Positions 9,876 through 19,256 of a stretch of 64,000 bases of DNA are shown piece after piece. The notes beneath the pieces were generated by a model. It made no database searches. It saw nothing but the letters and a program-made list of their open reading frames with translations, and was not told where the DNA came from. The translations under genes were made by a program, and so were the position numbers. Location: positions 1,088,737 to 1,152,736 of the forward strand of contig NZ_JAGHKP010000002.1 of the NCBI RefSeq assembly GCF_017742215.1, given 5' to 3'. Within the stretch, counting starts at the first letter, position 1; each line of letters starts with the position of its first letter. This stretch comes from Chitinophaga chungangae. Its GTDB lineage: Bacteria > Bacteroidota > Bacteroidia > Chitinophagales > Chitinophagaceae.

Positions 9876-10855
9876 TGGAAATAAACACCTTTGAGCCCCG
9901 CACAGACCTCAGCGAGCTTCACGAAGCGATTGCGGCCATCAAAGCTGAGATCGGCAAAGTGATCGTAGGCCAGCAGCAGATGGTAGACCTCCTCACGGCG
10001 GGCCTGCTCGCCACCGGCCACATCCTGATAGAAGGCGTGCCCGGCGTAGCCAAAACGCTGGCCGCAAAACTGCTCGCCAACACGATCGACGCGAAGTTCT
10101 CCCGCATCCAGTTCACACCGGACCTTATGCCGGCAGACGTGCTGGGCACTTCTATCTTCAACCCGCAGAGCAAGGAATTCGAATACAAAAAAGGCCCTAT
10201 CTTCGGCAATATCATTTTGATAGACGAGATCAACCGCGCCCCCGCCAAAACGCAGGCCGCGCTGTTTGAAGTAATGGAAGAACGCCAGATCACCAACGAC
10301 GGGCAAACGCACCTGCTGGACCAGCCGTTTATGGTAGTGGCCACGCAGAACCCGATCGAGCAGGAAGGCACGTACCGCCTGCCCGAAGCGCAGCTGGACC
10401 GTTTCCTGTTCAAGATCGAAGTGAAATACCCGGCTTTGCAGGAAGAAATTGAGATCCTGCAGGCGGCGAACGTCCAGGGCGGTCATGCCCAGATGCTCGC
10501 ACAGGTACGGCCCGTGGTGAGCGCTGCAACGGTGATCAGGTTGCAGCAGAAAGTGCGCGAAGTGATCATGGAAGACAAACTGCTGCAATTCATCGCCAGC
10601 CTCGTGCACGAAACGCGCATGAACCAGAGCATTTATCTCGGCGCTTCACCGCGAGCGTCCATTGCCGTGATGAATTGCGCGAAAGCCGTGGCCATCATGA
10701 ACAACCGCGATTTCGTAACACCGGACGATGTGGTGTACATCCTTCCCCACATCCTCCGCCACCGCATCATGCTCACGCCCGAACGCGAAATGGAAGGCAT
10801 TACGCCAGACGAGGTGATCGCAGAAATACTCAAAGCCGTAGAAGTACCCAGATAA
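9875..10855 (+). CDS. MoxR-family AAA+ ATPase
   Basis: A 326-residue AAA+ ATPase. The Walker A region is EGVPGVAKTLAAKLLAN, followed by IQFTPDLMPADVLGTSIF, Walker B ILIDEINRAPAKTQAALFEVMEERQ, sensor ATQNPIEQEGTYRLPEAQLDRF and the C-terminal AAA lid SPRASIAVMNCAKAVAIM. MoxR proteins act as chaperone-like ATPases for partners carrying von Willebrand A or DUF58 domains, and a DUF58 gene follows 9 bp downstream. The gene starts within the DUF4350 stop codon. Both the length and every motif are complete, so it should be active in the cytoplasm, facing the membrane proteins of the same operon. Confidence 0.95.
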   Translation: MEINTFEPRTDLSELHEAIAAIKAEIGKVIVGQQQMVDLLTAGLLATGHILIEGVPGVAKTLAAKLLANTIDAKFSRIQFTPDLMPADVLGTSIFNPQSKEFEYKKGPIFGNIILIDEINRAPAKTQAALFEVMEERQITNDGQTHLLDQPFMVVATQNPIEQEGTYRLPEAQLDRFLFKIEVKYPALQEEIEILQAANVQGGHAQMLAQVRPVVSAATVIRLQQKVREVIMEDKLLQFIASLVHETRMNQSIYLGASPRASIAVMNCAKAVAIMNNRDFVTPDDVVYILPHILRHRIMLTPEREMEGITPDEVIAEILKAVEVPR

Positions 10856-10864
10856 CAAGAACGG

Positions 10865-12199
10865 ATGATCCAGTTTTATAAATCGTTTTTCCTCAGCATG
10901 CGGTTCTACCTGTCGCTGGGCGTGGTGATCGCATTATATGTGACCGCCTTTTTCGTGCCGGTGTTTTTCCACGTGGCCAGCACCGCGCTGGTGGTGTGCG
11001 CCGCCTTGCTGCTGCTGGACGTTTCGCTGCTGTACCTGGCGCGCAGGGCCGTGCAGGCCGAGCGCCGCATGAGCGACCGCTTCAGCAACGGCGACGAAAA
11101 CGAAGTGGAACTGCACGTGCGCAACGGGTACACTTTCCCCGTGTCGCTGAACATACTCGACGAGCTGCCTTTCCAGTTCCAGCAACGCAATTTTTCCCTC
11201 AAAGGCCATCTTAAGACCCGCGAAGAAAAAACCTTCAAATACAAACTGCGCCCGGTAGAAAGAGGCGAATACCATTTCGGGCAGCTGCACGTGTACGTGC
11301 GCAGCGCCTTCGGCCTGGTAACGCGGCGTTATTCAGTTGCGGCGGAAAAGATGGTGAAAGTATACCCGTCTTTCATCCAGCTGCGCAATTACGAACTGTT
11401 CTCCATCAAACACAAGCTGAGCGAAATGGGCGTGCACCGTAAACGTGTGATCGGCCACAGCATGGAGTTCGACCATATCAAGGAATACATCCGCGGCGAC
11501 GATGTGCGCACCCTCAACTGGAAAGCCACCGCCCGCCGCGGCACGCTGATGGTGAACAACTTCACGGAAGAACGCTCCCAGCAGGTGTATTGCGTGATAG
11601 ACAAAGGCCGCAACATGAAAATGCCTTTCGACGGCCTCACCCTGCTGGACTATGCCATCAACGCATCGCTGGTGTTCAGCAACGTGGCGCTTGGCAAAGG
11701 CGATAAAGCGGGGCTGGTCACTTTCACCGGCAAACAAACCGAAGTGCTGCCGGCCAGCAACAAAAAAGTACAGTTAAATAAAATACTCGAACAACTCTAC
11801 GGCCAAACCACCGCCTGGACGGAAAGCGACGTGGAAAGGCTGGGCGTGCACCTGCGCGCCTCATTGTCGCAACGTTCGCTGCTGATGCTGTTCACCAATT
11901 TCGAATCCATCACCGGCCTGCAACGGCAATTGCCTTTCCTGCGGCAGATCGCGAAATACCACCTGCTGCTGGTCGTTTTCTTCGAAAACACCGAGATCAA
12001 AAAACTGAATGAAACGCAGGTGAAGGAAGTGGAAGAGATCTATATCCAGGTGATCGCGCAGAAGTTCGCGCATGAAAAGAAACAGATCGTGAGAGAGCTG
12101 GCGCAGTACGGCATTATGTCGTTGCTCACCACGCCCGAACATCTGACGGTGGACGTGGTGAACAAGTATCTTGAGCTGAAATCACGCATGATGGCGTAG
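10865..12199 (+). CDS. DUF58 domain-containing protein (MoxR partner)
   Basis: A 444-residue protein with two N-terminal membrane helices (LSMRFYLSLGVVIALYVTAFFVPVF and STALVVCAALLLLDVSLLYLA), a beta-rich extracytoplasmic stretch, and the DUF58 signature HSMEFDHIKEYIRGDD followed by VRTLNWKATARRG. A vWA-like C-terminal half follows (VYCVIDKGRNMKMP...LTLLDYAINASLV). It is the last gene of the RDD-facing operon. Its TAG stop at 12197-12199 directly abuts the stop codon of the convergent receptor gene, so no spacer separates the two units. Confidence 0.92.
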   Translation: MIQFYKSFFLSMRFYLSLGVVIALYVTAFFVPVFFHVASTALVVCAALLLLDVSLLYLARRAVQAERRMSDRFSNGDENEVELHVRNGYTFPVSLNILDELPFQFQQRNFSLKGHLKTREEKTFKYKLRPVERGEYHFGQLHVYVRSAFGLVTRRYSVAAEKMVKVYPSFIQLRNYELFSIKHKLSEMGVHRKRVIGHSMEFDHIKEYIRGDDVRTLNWKATARRGTLMVNNFTEERSQQVYCVIDKGRNMKMPFDGLTLLDYAINASLVFSNVALGKGDKAGLVTFTGKQTEVLPASNKKVQLNKILEQLYGQTTAWTESDVERLGVHLRASLSQRSLLMLFTNFESITGLQRQLPFLRQIAKYHLLLVVFFENTEIKKLNETQVKEVEEIYIQVIAQKFAHEKKQIVRELAQYGIMSLLTTPEHLTVDVVNKYLELKSRMMA

Positions 12200-14866
12200 T
12201 TACAGCGGTTCTTCCTTCTCGTAGTCTTTCGGCCCTTTTTCGCCCATCTTCGTGAACTTGCGGATGTTGTACGTAACGTTCAGGCTGAAGAAACGCACAT
12301 TCCTGCGGCTGTTCGAATATTGTTCGTACGTGTTGGTAAGCTCGTAGAAGTTCCGCACGGTAGACCCGAAAATGTTCTCACAAGTAAACGCCACGTTCAG
12401 CTTGCGCTGGAAAAGATTTACCTGCCCTTTCAGCCCGCTGTTGAAACGCGCTTCCTGCTTGCCTTGCGAATAATACCTCGGACCGTTGTACCGGCCGTTC
12501 ACCGAAATGGAGAATACGCGGATGCGGTAAGCCGCCCACACGGTCAGGTTGGAAGTCCAGCCGGAAACGTTCGCAAATTTTTCACTTACCGCCTCCTTGC
12601 CCTCTTCGCCGCCGTCCGTAACGGTTTCGTAATACCGCAAACCGCCGCTGATGTTCATGTTGAACGAACCGTTATTGTTGCCCAGCGCTTTGAAGATATG
12701 CGAATTGAGCGTGACGTACGCGCTTTTATCCGTGCGCGACGCGAGGTTCACGTAGGTGCTGGTATTGATGATGGTGCTGTCGTTGATGTATTCCGCTTTG
12801 GTGTAGCGGCTTATAATGTCGCTCGCATCCTGCCTTTCAATGCCTACTTTCACCTGGTTGCGTTTGATCTGCGCCATGTATTCCATGCGGTAGTCTTTAG
12901 TGAAAGACGGGCGCAGGTTGGGGTTGCCCGTGCGGATGTTGAAGCTGTCTGCCGTGTTCACAAAGGGATTCAGCTGGTCGGGCGAGGGGCGGTCCATATT
13001 CCGGTTGAAGTTGAACGTGAGCTGCTGCTGTTTGTAATCGTACTGGAAGTTGACGCCGGGCGAGAAATTCGTGTATTTGAACGGCACCGCGTTCTTCAGC
13101 GAATCGAGCAGGGCCATCTGGTTGAAGTATTGAATGCCGGGGTTGAAACGCAGGTTGGCCATATGATCTTTCCAGGGGCTGTAATTGAGGCCCATGGAGC
13201 TGCGCACCTCATACGTTTCGTTGTTGAAACGGTTGCCCGCATATAGTTCTTCCGATTTGTTGCCCAGGTAACCCAGGCGCCCGGTGAAATTATAGCCCAG
13301 CTTGCGGCTGCGTTTGCCGACAGACACGTTGGCCGCGTAGTTTTGTTTGAAGTCCGAATAATCGGTAGACAATTTGGGAGCGGGCAGCAATTCAAAATCG
13401 TTCACGTTTTTACGGGTGGCGAGGTTGAGGTTCATGCCGCCGCCAACTTCCGCGCTGGCGCTGAGGTCGTAATATTTGCCATCTGAAAGCGGCTGGCGGA
13501 AGTGGATATTGGAACGGATGTTGAAATTCCCGTTCTTCCTGTCGTTGCGCTGCAGTGATGTATCGTCGGTGAGCAGGTAAAAATAATCGTTGTTGCCGTA
13601 GCCGTTGCCGCCGCTTTTGGTAAAGTTGAAGCCGGCTTCGAGTTTCTTTTGCGAATTTTCTTCGTATTCCTTAAAATAATACCAGTCGGTAACCGCGCGG
13701 TATCCTCCGCGCCTGTTGCGGCTTTCCTGGTTTTTGATCATCGTGGGTTTTTGGGCGTAGTTGCTGTTGATGCTATTGTTTTCAGCGTCGCTGCCGTCGC
13801 CGGTCCAGCCGAGGGTTACGGAGCCGCGCAGCCTTTCCTTTTCGGTGACCTTCAGTTCGTAACGGCCGTTCAGGTTGTGGTTGAAGTTATAGGACGTGCG
13901 GAAATTTTTCTGCGAAAGATAAGAGCTGTCGCCGCCGGGCGTTTTCGGGAAATAGGTACGGCTGAGGTAACTGCTGTCGGAATTATATTGCCCGTTGTTG
14001 AAATACGTTACCTGGAACGGCGCCAGGTTGAGGTTGTAACGCATCTTGGCGTTGAGGTTGCGGCGGCTGTCCACGCCCGCCGTAAAGGCTGCGGAATAAC
14101 CGCGGAACTGTATTTTACGGGTAATGATGTTGATGTAACGGATATTGGTCCTTCCCTCCACGAGCGCCTGCTCCGCTTCCACCGCGTCCGGCGGGGCTTT
14201 GAGCACTTCGATCCGTTCGATCATAAACGAGGGAAGATTGTTGAGATAGCTGTTGGCGTCCATGCCGGTGAGCGCGATGGGTTTGTCGTCCACATAAAAC
14301 TTCACACGGTCCTTACCTTCCATGGTGATGTTGTTGTTCGCGTCTATCGTTACGCCGGGCACGTATTCGAGCAGTTCCATGCCGGTGCCGCCGGGCAGGA
14401 AGTTTTCATCGGGGGTGAACACGATGCTGTCTTTATTCATCGTGAACATTTGTTTCTGCCCCACCACTGTCACTTCTTTCAGGCTGCGGGCGCCGGTTTC
14501 GAGCAGTATGGTGCCAAGGTCGCGCTGCGTTCTTTCCGCGGTGAGCTTCACTTTTATGAAATAAGGATTGTATCCCAGCGTGCCTACTTTCACGAGATAA
14601 GTGCCATATGGCACAGGTTTCAGGAGAAATCCGCCTTTTTCATCGGCGGCTACGCCGGTCACAATGGTGGAATCATCTTCATTCAGCAAAGCGACGGTAG
14701 CGAAGGGGATGGGTTCTTTATTGGTGGATTGCAGAACTTTCCCGCTGATGGCGCCCGTTTCTGTGTCTTTGTTAGACGGAGGCTGCTGCGCGTTTGCCGT
14801 GAAAAATGAAAACATACATCCCAGCAGGCACAGGAGGGCCATGCCGCGTTTTGGCTTGATACTCAT
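12200..14866 (-). CDS. TonB-receptor-like outer-membrane beta-barrel protein (OMP_b-brl_3 type)
   Basis: An 888-residue protein with a signal peptide (MSIKPKRGMALLCLLGCMFSFFTANAQ), a carboxypeptidase-regulatory-like domain at about 38-125 (GAISGKVLQSTNKEPIPFAT), a plug-like region (KEVTVVGQKQ; LEYVPGVTIDANNNITM; FYVDDKPIALTG; MIERIEVLKAPPDA) and a long barrel ending in a tyrosine/arginine-rich tail. The plug departs from SusC, and no SusD gene is adjacent. This class is common in Bacteroidota and usually has unknown ligands. The final strand is followed by a charged tail of about 20 residues (KFTKMGEKGPKDYEKEEPL) rather than a terminal aromatic residue, which is typical of this subgroup. Confidence 0.88.
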   Translation of the reverse strand: MSIKPKRGMALLCLLGCMFSFFTANAQQPPSNKDTETGAISGKVLQSTNKEPIPFATVALLNEDDSTIVTGVAADEKGGFLLKPVPYGTYLVKVGTLGYNPYFIKVKLTAERTQRDLGTILLETGARSLKEVTVVGQKQMFTMNKDSIVFTPDENFLPGGTGMELLEYVPGVTIDANNNITMEGKDRVKFYVDDKPIALTGMDANSYLNNLPSFMIERIEVLKAPPDAVEAEQALVEGRTNIRYINIITRKIQFRGYSAAFTAGVDSRRNLNAKMRYNLNLAPFQVTYFNNGQYNSDSSYLSRTYFPKTPGGDSSYLSQKNFRTSYNFNHNLNGRYELKVTEKERLRGSVTLGWTGDGSDAENNSINSNYAQKPTMIKNQESRNRRGGYRAVTDWYYFKEYEENSQKKLEAGFNFTKSGGNGYGNNDYFYLLTDDTSLQRNDRKNGNFNIRSNIHFRQPLSDGKYYDLSASAEVGGGMNLNLATRKNVNDFELLPAPKLSTDYSDFKQNYAANVSVGKRSRKLGYNFTGRLGYLGNKSEELYAGNRFNNETYEVRSSMGLNYSPWKDHMANLRFNPGIQYFNQMALLDSLKNAVPFKYTNFSPGVNFQYDYKQQQLTFNFNRNMDRPSPDQLNPFVNTADSFNIRTGNPNLRPSFTKDYRMEYMAQIKRNQVKVGIERQDASDIISRYTKAEYINDSTIINTSTYVNLASRTDKSAYVTLNSHIFKALGNNNGSFNMNISGGLRYYETVTDGGEEGKEAVSEKFANVSGWTSNLTVWAAYRIRVFSISVNGRYNGPRYYSQGKQEARFNSGLKGQVNLFQRKLNVAFTCENIFGSTVRNFYELTNTYEQYSNSRRNVRFFSLNVTYNIRKFTKMGEKGPKDYEKEEPL

Positions 14867-15217
14867 CTATTAAAAACGTATAGGTTGATGTCGAAAAATA
14901 CGATCCCGCTTTTTTCTATCCGTAATATTTACACATATGCATGATATGCAGGATAAATGGTAACGTACACGTTGCCGGAAATTCGCGGGAACGGGGTATC
15001 TAAGGTAAGACGTTATTTATCCGGTAATCTTTGCCCGAACAGGCGATCTTTCTTCAACAGGATGGATGAACGGCGTGAACGCGGGATTTTCGGCCCGCGA
15101 TGATCCTGTCAGCATTCGCTGCGAAGGCGCTCCAACGGTACTGTCATCATAACGCTTTAGTAGTGCTTTAGTAGGGATACCGTAGCATAACCGTAGTAAA
15201 TTGCGCAATTGCGCATA
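14867..15217. other. Intergenic region upstream of the receptor-like gene
   Basis: Together with the hairpin that follows, about 400 bp separate the receptor gene start and the SDR gene end, both on the minus strand. The part next to the receptor is AT-rich and carries two copies of ATATGCA at 14935 and 14944. A GCTTTAGTA direct repeat lies near 15152. No open frame here looks coding. The receptor promoter should lie here, but I cannot place it with confidence. Confidence 0.5.
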
Positions 15218-15241
15218 AAAAAATCCCGGCATTCGCCGGGA
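15218..15241 (-). terminator. Rho-independent terminator of the SDR gene
   Basis: Perfect 7-bp stem TCCCGGC / GCCGGGA with a 4-base loop. Read on the minus strand it is followed by a run of seven T. It lies 28 bp downstream of the SDR stop codon. Confidence 0.8.
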
Positions 15242-15268
15242 CTTTTTCCAATTATGACCAAAATCCCG

Positions 15269-16027
15269 TCAGGGGGCAAGATATGCCCCGTCTACCGGGT
15301 AATAAGCGCCAGTAACGAAAGAAGCTTTTTCCGAGCTGAGCCAGATCACTAGTTCGGCTACCTCTTCGGCGCGGCCCAGCCTGCCGATGGGATGTTTGGA
15401 CACCAGGGCGGCTTTCATTTCCGGGGGCGCCTGCGCCAGCAAGGGCGTATCGATAAAGCCCGGCCCTACGGCGTTTACGCGGATGCCCCGGGCGGAATAC
15501 TCTATCCCGGCGTTCTGCGTAAGCCCCACCACGCCATGTTTGGCGGCCACGTAACCCGCGGAATGGGCAAAACCCACCTGGCCCAGGATAGACGACATGT
15601 TCACGATCGCCCCGCCGCCGTTTTCCAGCATGGCCGGTATCTGGGATTTCATGCAGTAAAATATGCTCGCGAGGTTCACGGCAATCACCTTGTCGAAGCC
15701 CTCCACGCTCATATCCGCTATCAGCGCCTGTTCCCCGCCTATGCCCGCGTTGTTGCAGGCAACGTCCAGCCGGCCGTAATGTTTCAGGGCGGCGTTCACG
15801 AGCCGCTCGCATTCCGCCGGTTTGCTCACGTCGCACTTTTCGAACTGCGCGTCGCCGCCGGCCTTGCGGATAACTTCCGTAACGCTGTTCCCGCCTTTTT
15901 CGTTCACGTCGGAAACGATCACTTTGGCCCCGGAAGCCGCGTACAGCAAGGCGGTAGCCTCCCCGATGCCGGAGCCCGCGCCGGTTACCACCGCCACTTT
16001 GCCGGAAAATAACTGTTCCATTTTCAT
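15269..16027 (-). CDS. Short-chain dehydrogenase/reductase (SDR) family oxidoreductase
   Basis: A 252-residue classical SDR. It has the NAD(P)-binding TGAGSGIGEATA near residues 16-27, a SDVNEKG acidic turn suggesting NAD preference, the NNAGIGGEQ motif, an active-site Ser in IVNMSSILGQVGFAH, the catalytic YVAAK pair and VGPGFIDTP after it. Length is standard. The substrate is not predictable; the best family resemblance is to glucose-1-dehydrogenase or 3-oxoacyl-ACP-reductase-like SDRs. ATGs at 16027 and 16021 are both possible starts. It stands alone, with a terminator downstream and the OmpA-type gene divergent upstream. Confidence 0.92.
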   Translation of the reverse strand: MKMEQLFSGKVAVVTGAGSGIGEATALLYAASGAKVIVSDVNEKGGNSVTEVIRKAGGDAQFEKCDVSKPAECERLVNAALKHYGRLDVACNNAGIGGEQALIADMSVEGFDKVIAVNLASIFYCMKSQIPAMLENGGGAIVNMSSILGQVGFAHSAGYVAAKHGVVGLTQNAGIEYSARGIRVNAVGPGFIDTPLLAQAPPEMKAALVSKHPIGRLGRAEEVAELVIWLSSEKASFVTGAYYPVDGAYLAP

Positions 16028-16179
16028 ACTGTTTTAAATGAATAATGGGCACAGGGAATGAAGTATTAACAAAAAGAGACGGAAAGGGTTAAACCTTTCT
16101 ATTGCACAATTGTGTTAACTTGCCATAAGTATATAATAATTAATGTGTTTTTCTGTTATTATGATAGAGTTCCCGCGCT

Positions 16180-17673
16180 ATGAAACTAACGTACAGGCAC
16201 ATATTATTTTTTATCCATGTCCTTGGCTGCTTCTCCACCGCTAAAGCACAGAACCTTATTGCCAATCCCAGTTTCGAAGATGTAAATATCTGTACCGAAT
16301 ATCATGCCCCCTGCAGTCCTTCCGCCTGGGAGAGCGTGGCGCCCGAGCACCTGAAAATGCATTATCTCTATTCGCAGGATGCCATGGCCGGCACTAATGT
16401 GGTGCGGTTGGTGCACCGCCAGCGCGGGATGCGGAGCTACATCCAGGCAAAACTGTTATGCCCGCTGGAAGCAGGCCGCCAGTATAAAGTGACCGTTGTG
16501 GCCGGGAAAGACTTCCGGGGCGCGCTGGAGCTGGGCCTGCGGCTGGACACGGGGTACATTTACCGCCTGAGCGCCGTTTCGCTGGACACGCTGCCGCCCA
16601 CGATCGTGATCACCGAGAAAAATGCCGTGCAGGTCAAAAAAGGGGATATCGATTTTTACCGCATGGAAAAAGTGTTCACCGCCCCTGCAAAGGCCAGCCA
16701 TTTAATAGTGGGAAATTTCGCGAAAGCGGTTCCCCGGGGCGAAATCGACCAGAGAGAAAGTTTTTACATAGACAGCATCGGCCTCGAACCGCTGGAAAGC
16801 GGCCCGCTTTGCGAAGGCGCCCAGCAGGTGAAAGACGAGCTGTACGCCCAGCACCGCCGCCATACCGTGCCCCCGATGTACTTTAAACAGGAAAAAACGA
16901 AGCTGGACATCCGGCAGGGCAGACGGAACTGCCTTACCCTTACCGTTAAAGACGAAAGCATTTTCACGCCGAAAGGCCGCTCCCGTTACCCGGATGCCGC
17001 CGCACGCCTCGATTCGCTGATACGGGTATACGATCCCTACGCGGGCACGAAGGTGATCGTGACGGGTTATTCCTTCAAACCCGGCACCGGCAATTACAAC
17101 AAGATTCTTTCCACGGTGCAGGCGCAGAAGCTGAAAGACGTGCTGGTATACCGCCACGGCTTTACGGTAGACGATGTGGAGGTATACGGCCGCGGCAGCG
17201 CCGAACCACGGTACGATACCACCACGGAAGCCGGTAAAGAGGAAAATAATTTCGTGGAAATTGAGTTCTGCCTGCCCAAACCGCCGCCTGAACCGGTGGT
17301 GGCCGTCGCCCCGCCGCCGGCACCAGACACGCTCGTGATACCGGACGTGCTGTTTCGCTTCAACAGCAGCGAACTGAACACGAAGCTGTATGATGCGCTG
17401 GACAGCCTGGTGGCCCGCATCCCGCGCAACGACACCATTCAGCTGCAGATCCTCGGGTATACGGACAATGTAGGCACCGAAGCCTACAACCTCAATCTCA
17501 GCCGCATGCGCGCGGCCGCAGTGGCGAAATACCTGGAAGGCAAAGGACTGGAAAAATACATCCGGCATGTGTCCGGCCTTGGCGAAACCGCGCCCGTGGC
17601 GCCGAACGATTCGCAGGAAGGCCGGCAGCGCAACCGCCGGGTGGAGATCATCATCTACAAAGGCTCCGATTAA
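16180..17673 (+). CDS. OmpA-family cell-envelope protein with N-terminal carbohydrate-binding-like domain
   Basis: A 497-residue protein with a signal peptide (MKLTYRHILFFIHVLGCFSTAKAQ). A mature N-terminus NLIANPSFEDVNICTEYH then begins a jelly-roll-like domain of about 190 residues resembling CBM or DUF642-type modules. A degenerate OmpA-like region follows (VIVTGYSFKPG; VYGRGSAEPRYDTT), then a proline-rich linker and a complete OmpA C-domain (PDVLFRFNSSELNTKLYDAL; LGYTDNVGTEAYNLNLSRMRA; RQRNRRVEIIIYK) that should bind peptidoglycan. It is monocistronic, with a strong terminator downstream. It is probably a periplasmic or outer-membrane anchor; the ligand of the N-terminal domain is unknown. 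Confidence 0.88.
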   Translation: MKLTYRHILFFIHVLGCFSTAKAQNLIANPSFEDVNICTEYHAPCSPSAWESVAPEHLKMHYLYSQDAMAGTNVVRLVHRQRGMRSYIQAKLLCPLEAGRQYKVTVVAGKDFRGALELGLRLDTGYIYRLSAVSLDTLPPTIVITEKNAVQVKKGDIDFYRMEKVFTAPAKASHLIVGNFAKAVPRGEIDQRESFYIDSIGLEPLESGPLCEGAQQVKDELYAQHRRHTVPPMYFKQEKTKLDIRQGRRNCLTLTVKDESIFTPKGRSRYPDAAARLDSLIRVYDPYAGTKVIVTGYSFKPGTGNYNKILSTVQAQKLKDVLVYRHGFTVDDVEVYGRGSAEPRYDTTTEAGKEENNFVEIEFCLPKPPPEPVVAVAPPPAPDTLVIPDVLFRFNSSELNTKLYDALDSLVARIPRNDTIQLQILGYTDNVGTEAYNLNLSRMRAAAVAKYLEGKGLEKYIRHVSGLGETAPVAPNDSQEGRQRNRRVEIIIYKGSD

Positions 17674-17696
17674 ATATCGGCAGGGCAGCAAAAAAG

Positions 17697-17728
17697 AAAA
17701 GGCCGGTTCCTTTGCGGACCGGCCTTTT
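17697..17728. terminator. Bidirectional terminator between the OmpA-type gene and dps
   Basis: The hairpin AAAAGGCCGGT / ACCGGCCTTTT has a 10-base loop and is flanked by A and T runs, so it can terminate both convergent genes. Confidence 0.85.
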
Positions 17729-17746
17729 CAATTGTATCCCGGGTGA

Positions 17747-18220
17747 TTATTTGCTCAGGTAAGAACGGAGCATCCAGGCCATTTTTTCGTGCTGACGCAG
17801 CAGGCCGGTCACGAAATCGCTGGAGCCAAGGTCTTTTTGTTTGTCGGCAAATTCGGTGATCAGTTCGCGGAGGACGCGGATGATGGTCTCATGGTCTTCC
17901 ACCAGGTTTTTGATCTGCTCAGACTGGTTGCTGGTATATTCGGGCTCCAGCAGATTGGTCAGTTTCAGGAAATCCACGAGGCGGCCGGTGCTGTAATGCC
18001 CGATCATGCGGATGCGCTCTGCAATTTCGTCAATGATCTCTGCCAGTTCGCCATATTGCCCTTCATAAAAAAGGTGCATCTCGTGAAAATTGTCCCCGAC
18101 CACATTCCAGTGATAGTTGCGGGTTTTGGTGTACAAAATGTGTTCGTCTGCCAGCAAAACCTGTAATTTTTCCGCAACGGCCTGCAAATGTTTTTCGGGA
18201 ACTCCGATGTTTACTTTCAT
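17747..18220 (-). CDS. dps: Dps-family DNA-protection/ferritin-like protein
   Basis: A 157-residue four-helix ferritin-like protein that stores iron and protects DNA under oxidative or starvation stress. The ferroxidase ligands have the same spacing as in E. coli Dps: His37, His49, Glu53, Asp64 and Glu68, in NYHWNVVGDNFHEMHLFYE and IIDEIAERIR. The short N-terminus lacks the lysine-rich DNA-binding tail of E. coli Dps, so non-specific DNA binding may be weak. The gene follows the transglutaminase-like gene by 29 bp on the same strand and may be co-transcribed or have its own promoter in that short gap. Confidence 0.95.
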   Translation of the reverse strand: MKVNIGVPEKHLQAVAEKLQVLLADEHILYTKTRNYHWNVVGDNFHEMHLFYEGQYGELAEIIDEIAERIRMIGHYSTGRLVDFLKLTNLLEPEYTSNQSEQIKNLVEDHETIIRVLRELITEFADKQKDLGSSDFVTGLLRQHEKMAWMLRSYLSK

Positions 18221-18249
18221 GGTTATAATGTTTTTGGGTATGAAAAATT

Positions 18250-19158
18250 CTATAGTTCAATCAGGGCATACACTTTATCGTTCAGATAACGGCCGCCGGG
18301 ATTCCACGCGGAATAATCCAGGTTGATCCAGTATTCGCCTTTCATCTCATGATAATATAACTCTTTAACAGGCGGATTGTTGAAAAGGTGCACAATTGCC
18401 TGTTTCATCGTTTCGAAAGCTTCCTGGTCGCCGCAATACAGCTCCGGGTAAGCGTGCCCTTTGATCAGCACGATCCTCATGCGGGCGCCGATGCTTTCCA
18501 TGCAGCTCGCCATCAGGATGGAATGGTCGTCGCAATCGCCGCCCAGCCCGTTCCGGATGGTTTCCATGGGGGTGGCGAAGTATTCATCGCGCTGGCTGTC
18601 GTTCACATATTTGAAATTGTGACGAATGTATTTAAAAAGCGAGAGATAACGCACCACTTTGCCGTATTTGGGAAAATATTCGTCGAAATAATCGAGTGAA
18701 TGCCGCACGGCGAAATTGCGCACCGTGGAATCGCGGTAATCCGTCTTTTCACGGATGCCGCGCACGGTTTTGTCCATGTACGTCTCCACTTTGCGGGGGT
18801 AAAAACTGAGGATGTCCAGCTGTTTGTTGTCCCGCGTGCCCCAGTTGCCCTGCACCATGCCCTGGTAATCGTTCAGCACATTGGAAAAAGAATAACGGCC
18901 GGTAAAAAAATTGAAAACGAGGACGCCCGCCACCAGCACGAAAGCGGGGATGATGAGGGGCTTAAAAAGCCACAGCAGCAGGCGGGTGAACAGGAAAGCG
19001 ATCAGGATGGAAAGGAAAAGGTCGATATGCCACTGACCCAGCTGCACGACGGGCATGAACCGGTTGATATACGGGGCCAGGGGCAGTATGGTCAGCAGGC
19101 TCAGGAGATTCAGCAGGAAATGCTGGAAAGTTGTGTATTTGCTTTGATCGATCGGCAT
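18250..19158 (-). CDS. Membrane-anchored transglutaminase-like protein
   Basis: A 302-residue protein. The N-terminal 90 residues contain three hydrophobic segments (LLNLLSLLTILPLAPYI; DLFLSILIAFLFTRLLLWLF; PAFVLVAGVLVFNFF). A soluble transglutaminase-superfamily domain follows. The Cys-His-Asp triad can be placed at Cys209 (GLGGDCDDHSILMASCMES), His235 (LIKGHAYPELY) and Asp281 (INLDYSAWNPGG). The domain may cross-link or hydrolyse amide bonds in the periplasm; many bacterial members act as proteases or remain uncharacterised. The gene stands upstream of dps on the same strand. No specific partner is evident. Confidence 0.82.
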   Translation of the reverse strand: MPIDQSKYTTFQHFLLNLLSLLTILPLAPYINRFMPVVQLGQWHIDLFLSILIAFLFTRLLLWLFKPLIIPAFVLVAGVLVFNFFTGRYSFSNVLNDYQGMVQGNWGTRDNKQLDILSFYPRKVETYMDKTVRGIREKTDYRDSTVRNFAVRHSLDYFDEYFPKYGKVVRYLSLFKYIRHNFKYVNDSQRDEYFATPMETIRNGLGGDCDDHSILMASCMESIGARMRIVLIKGHAYPELYCGDQEAFETMKQAIVHLFNNPPVKELYYHEMKGEYWINLDYSAWNPGGRYLNDKVYALIEL

Positions 19159-19256
19159 TACGGTATCTGGTACCGTAAAATTATGCCAATTTATGCGGTG
19201 CGCCCCGGGAAATATTGTTAAAATGCTATCAATATTTCCCGGGGGCGGCCGGACGT

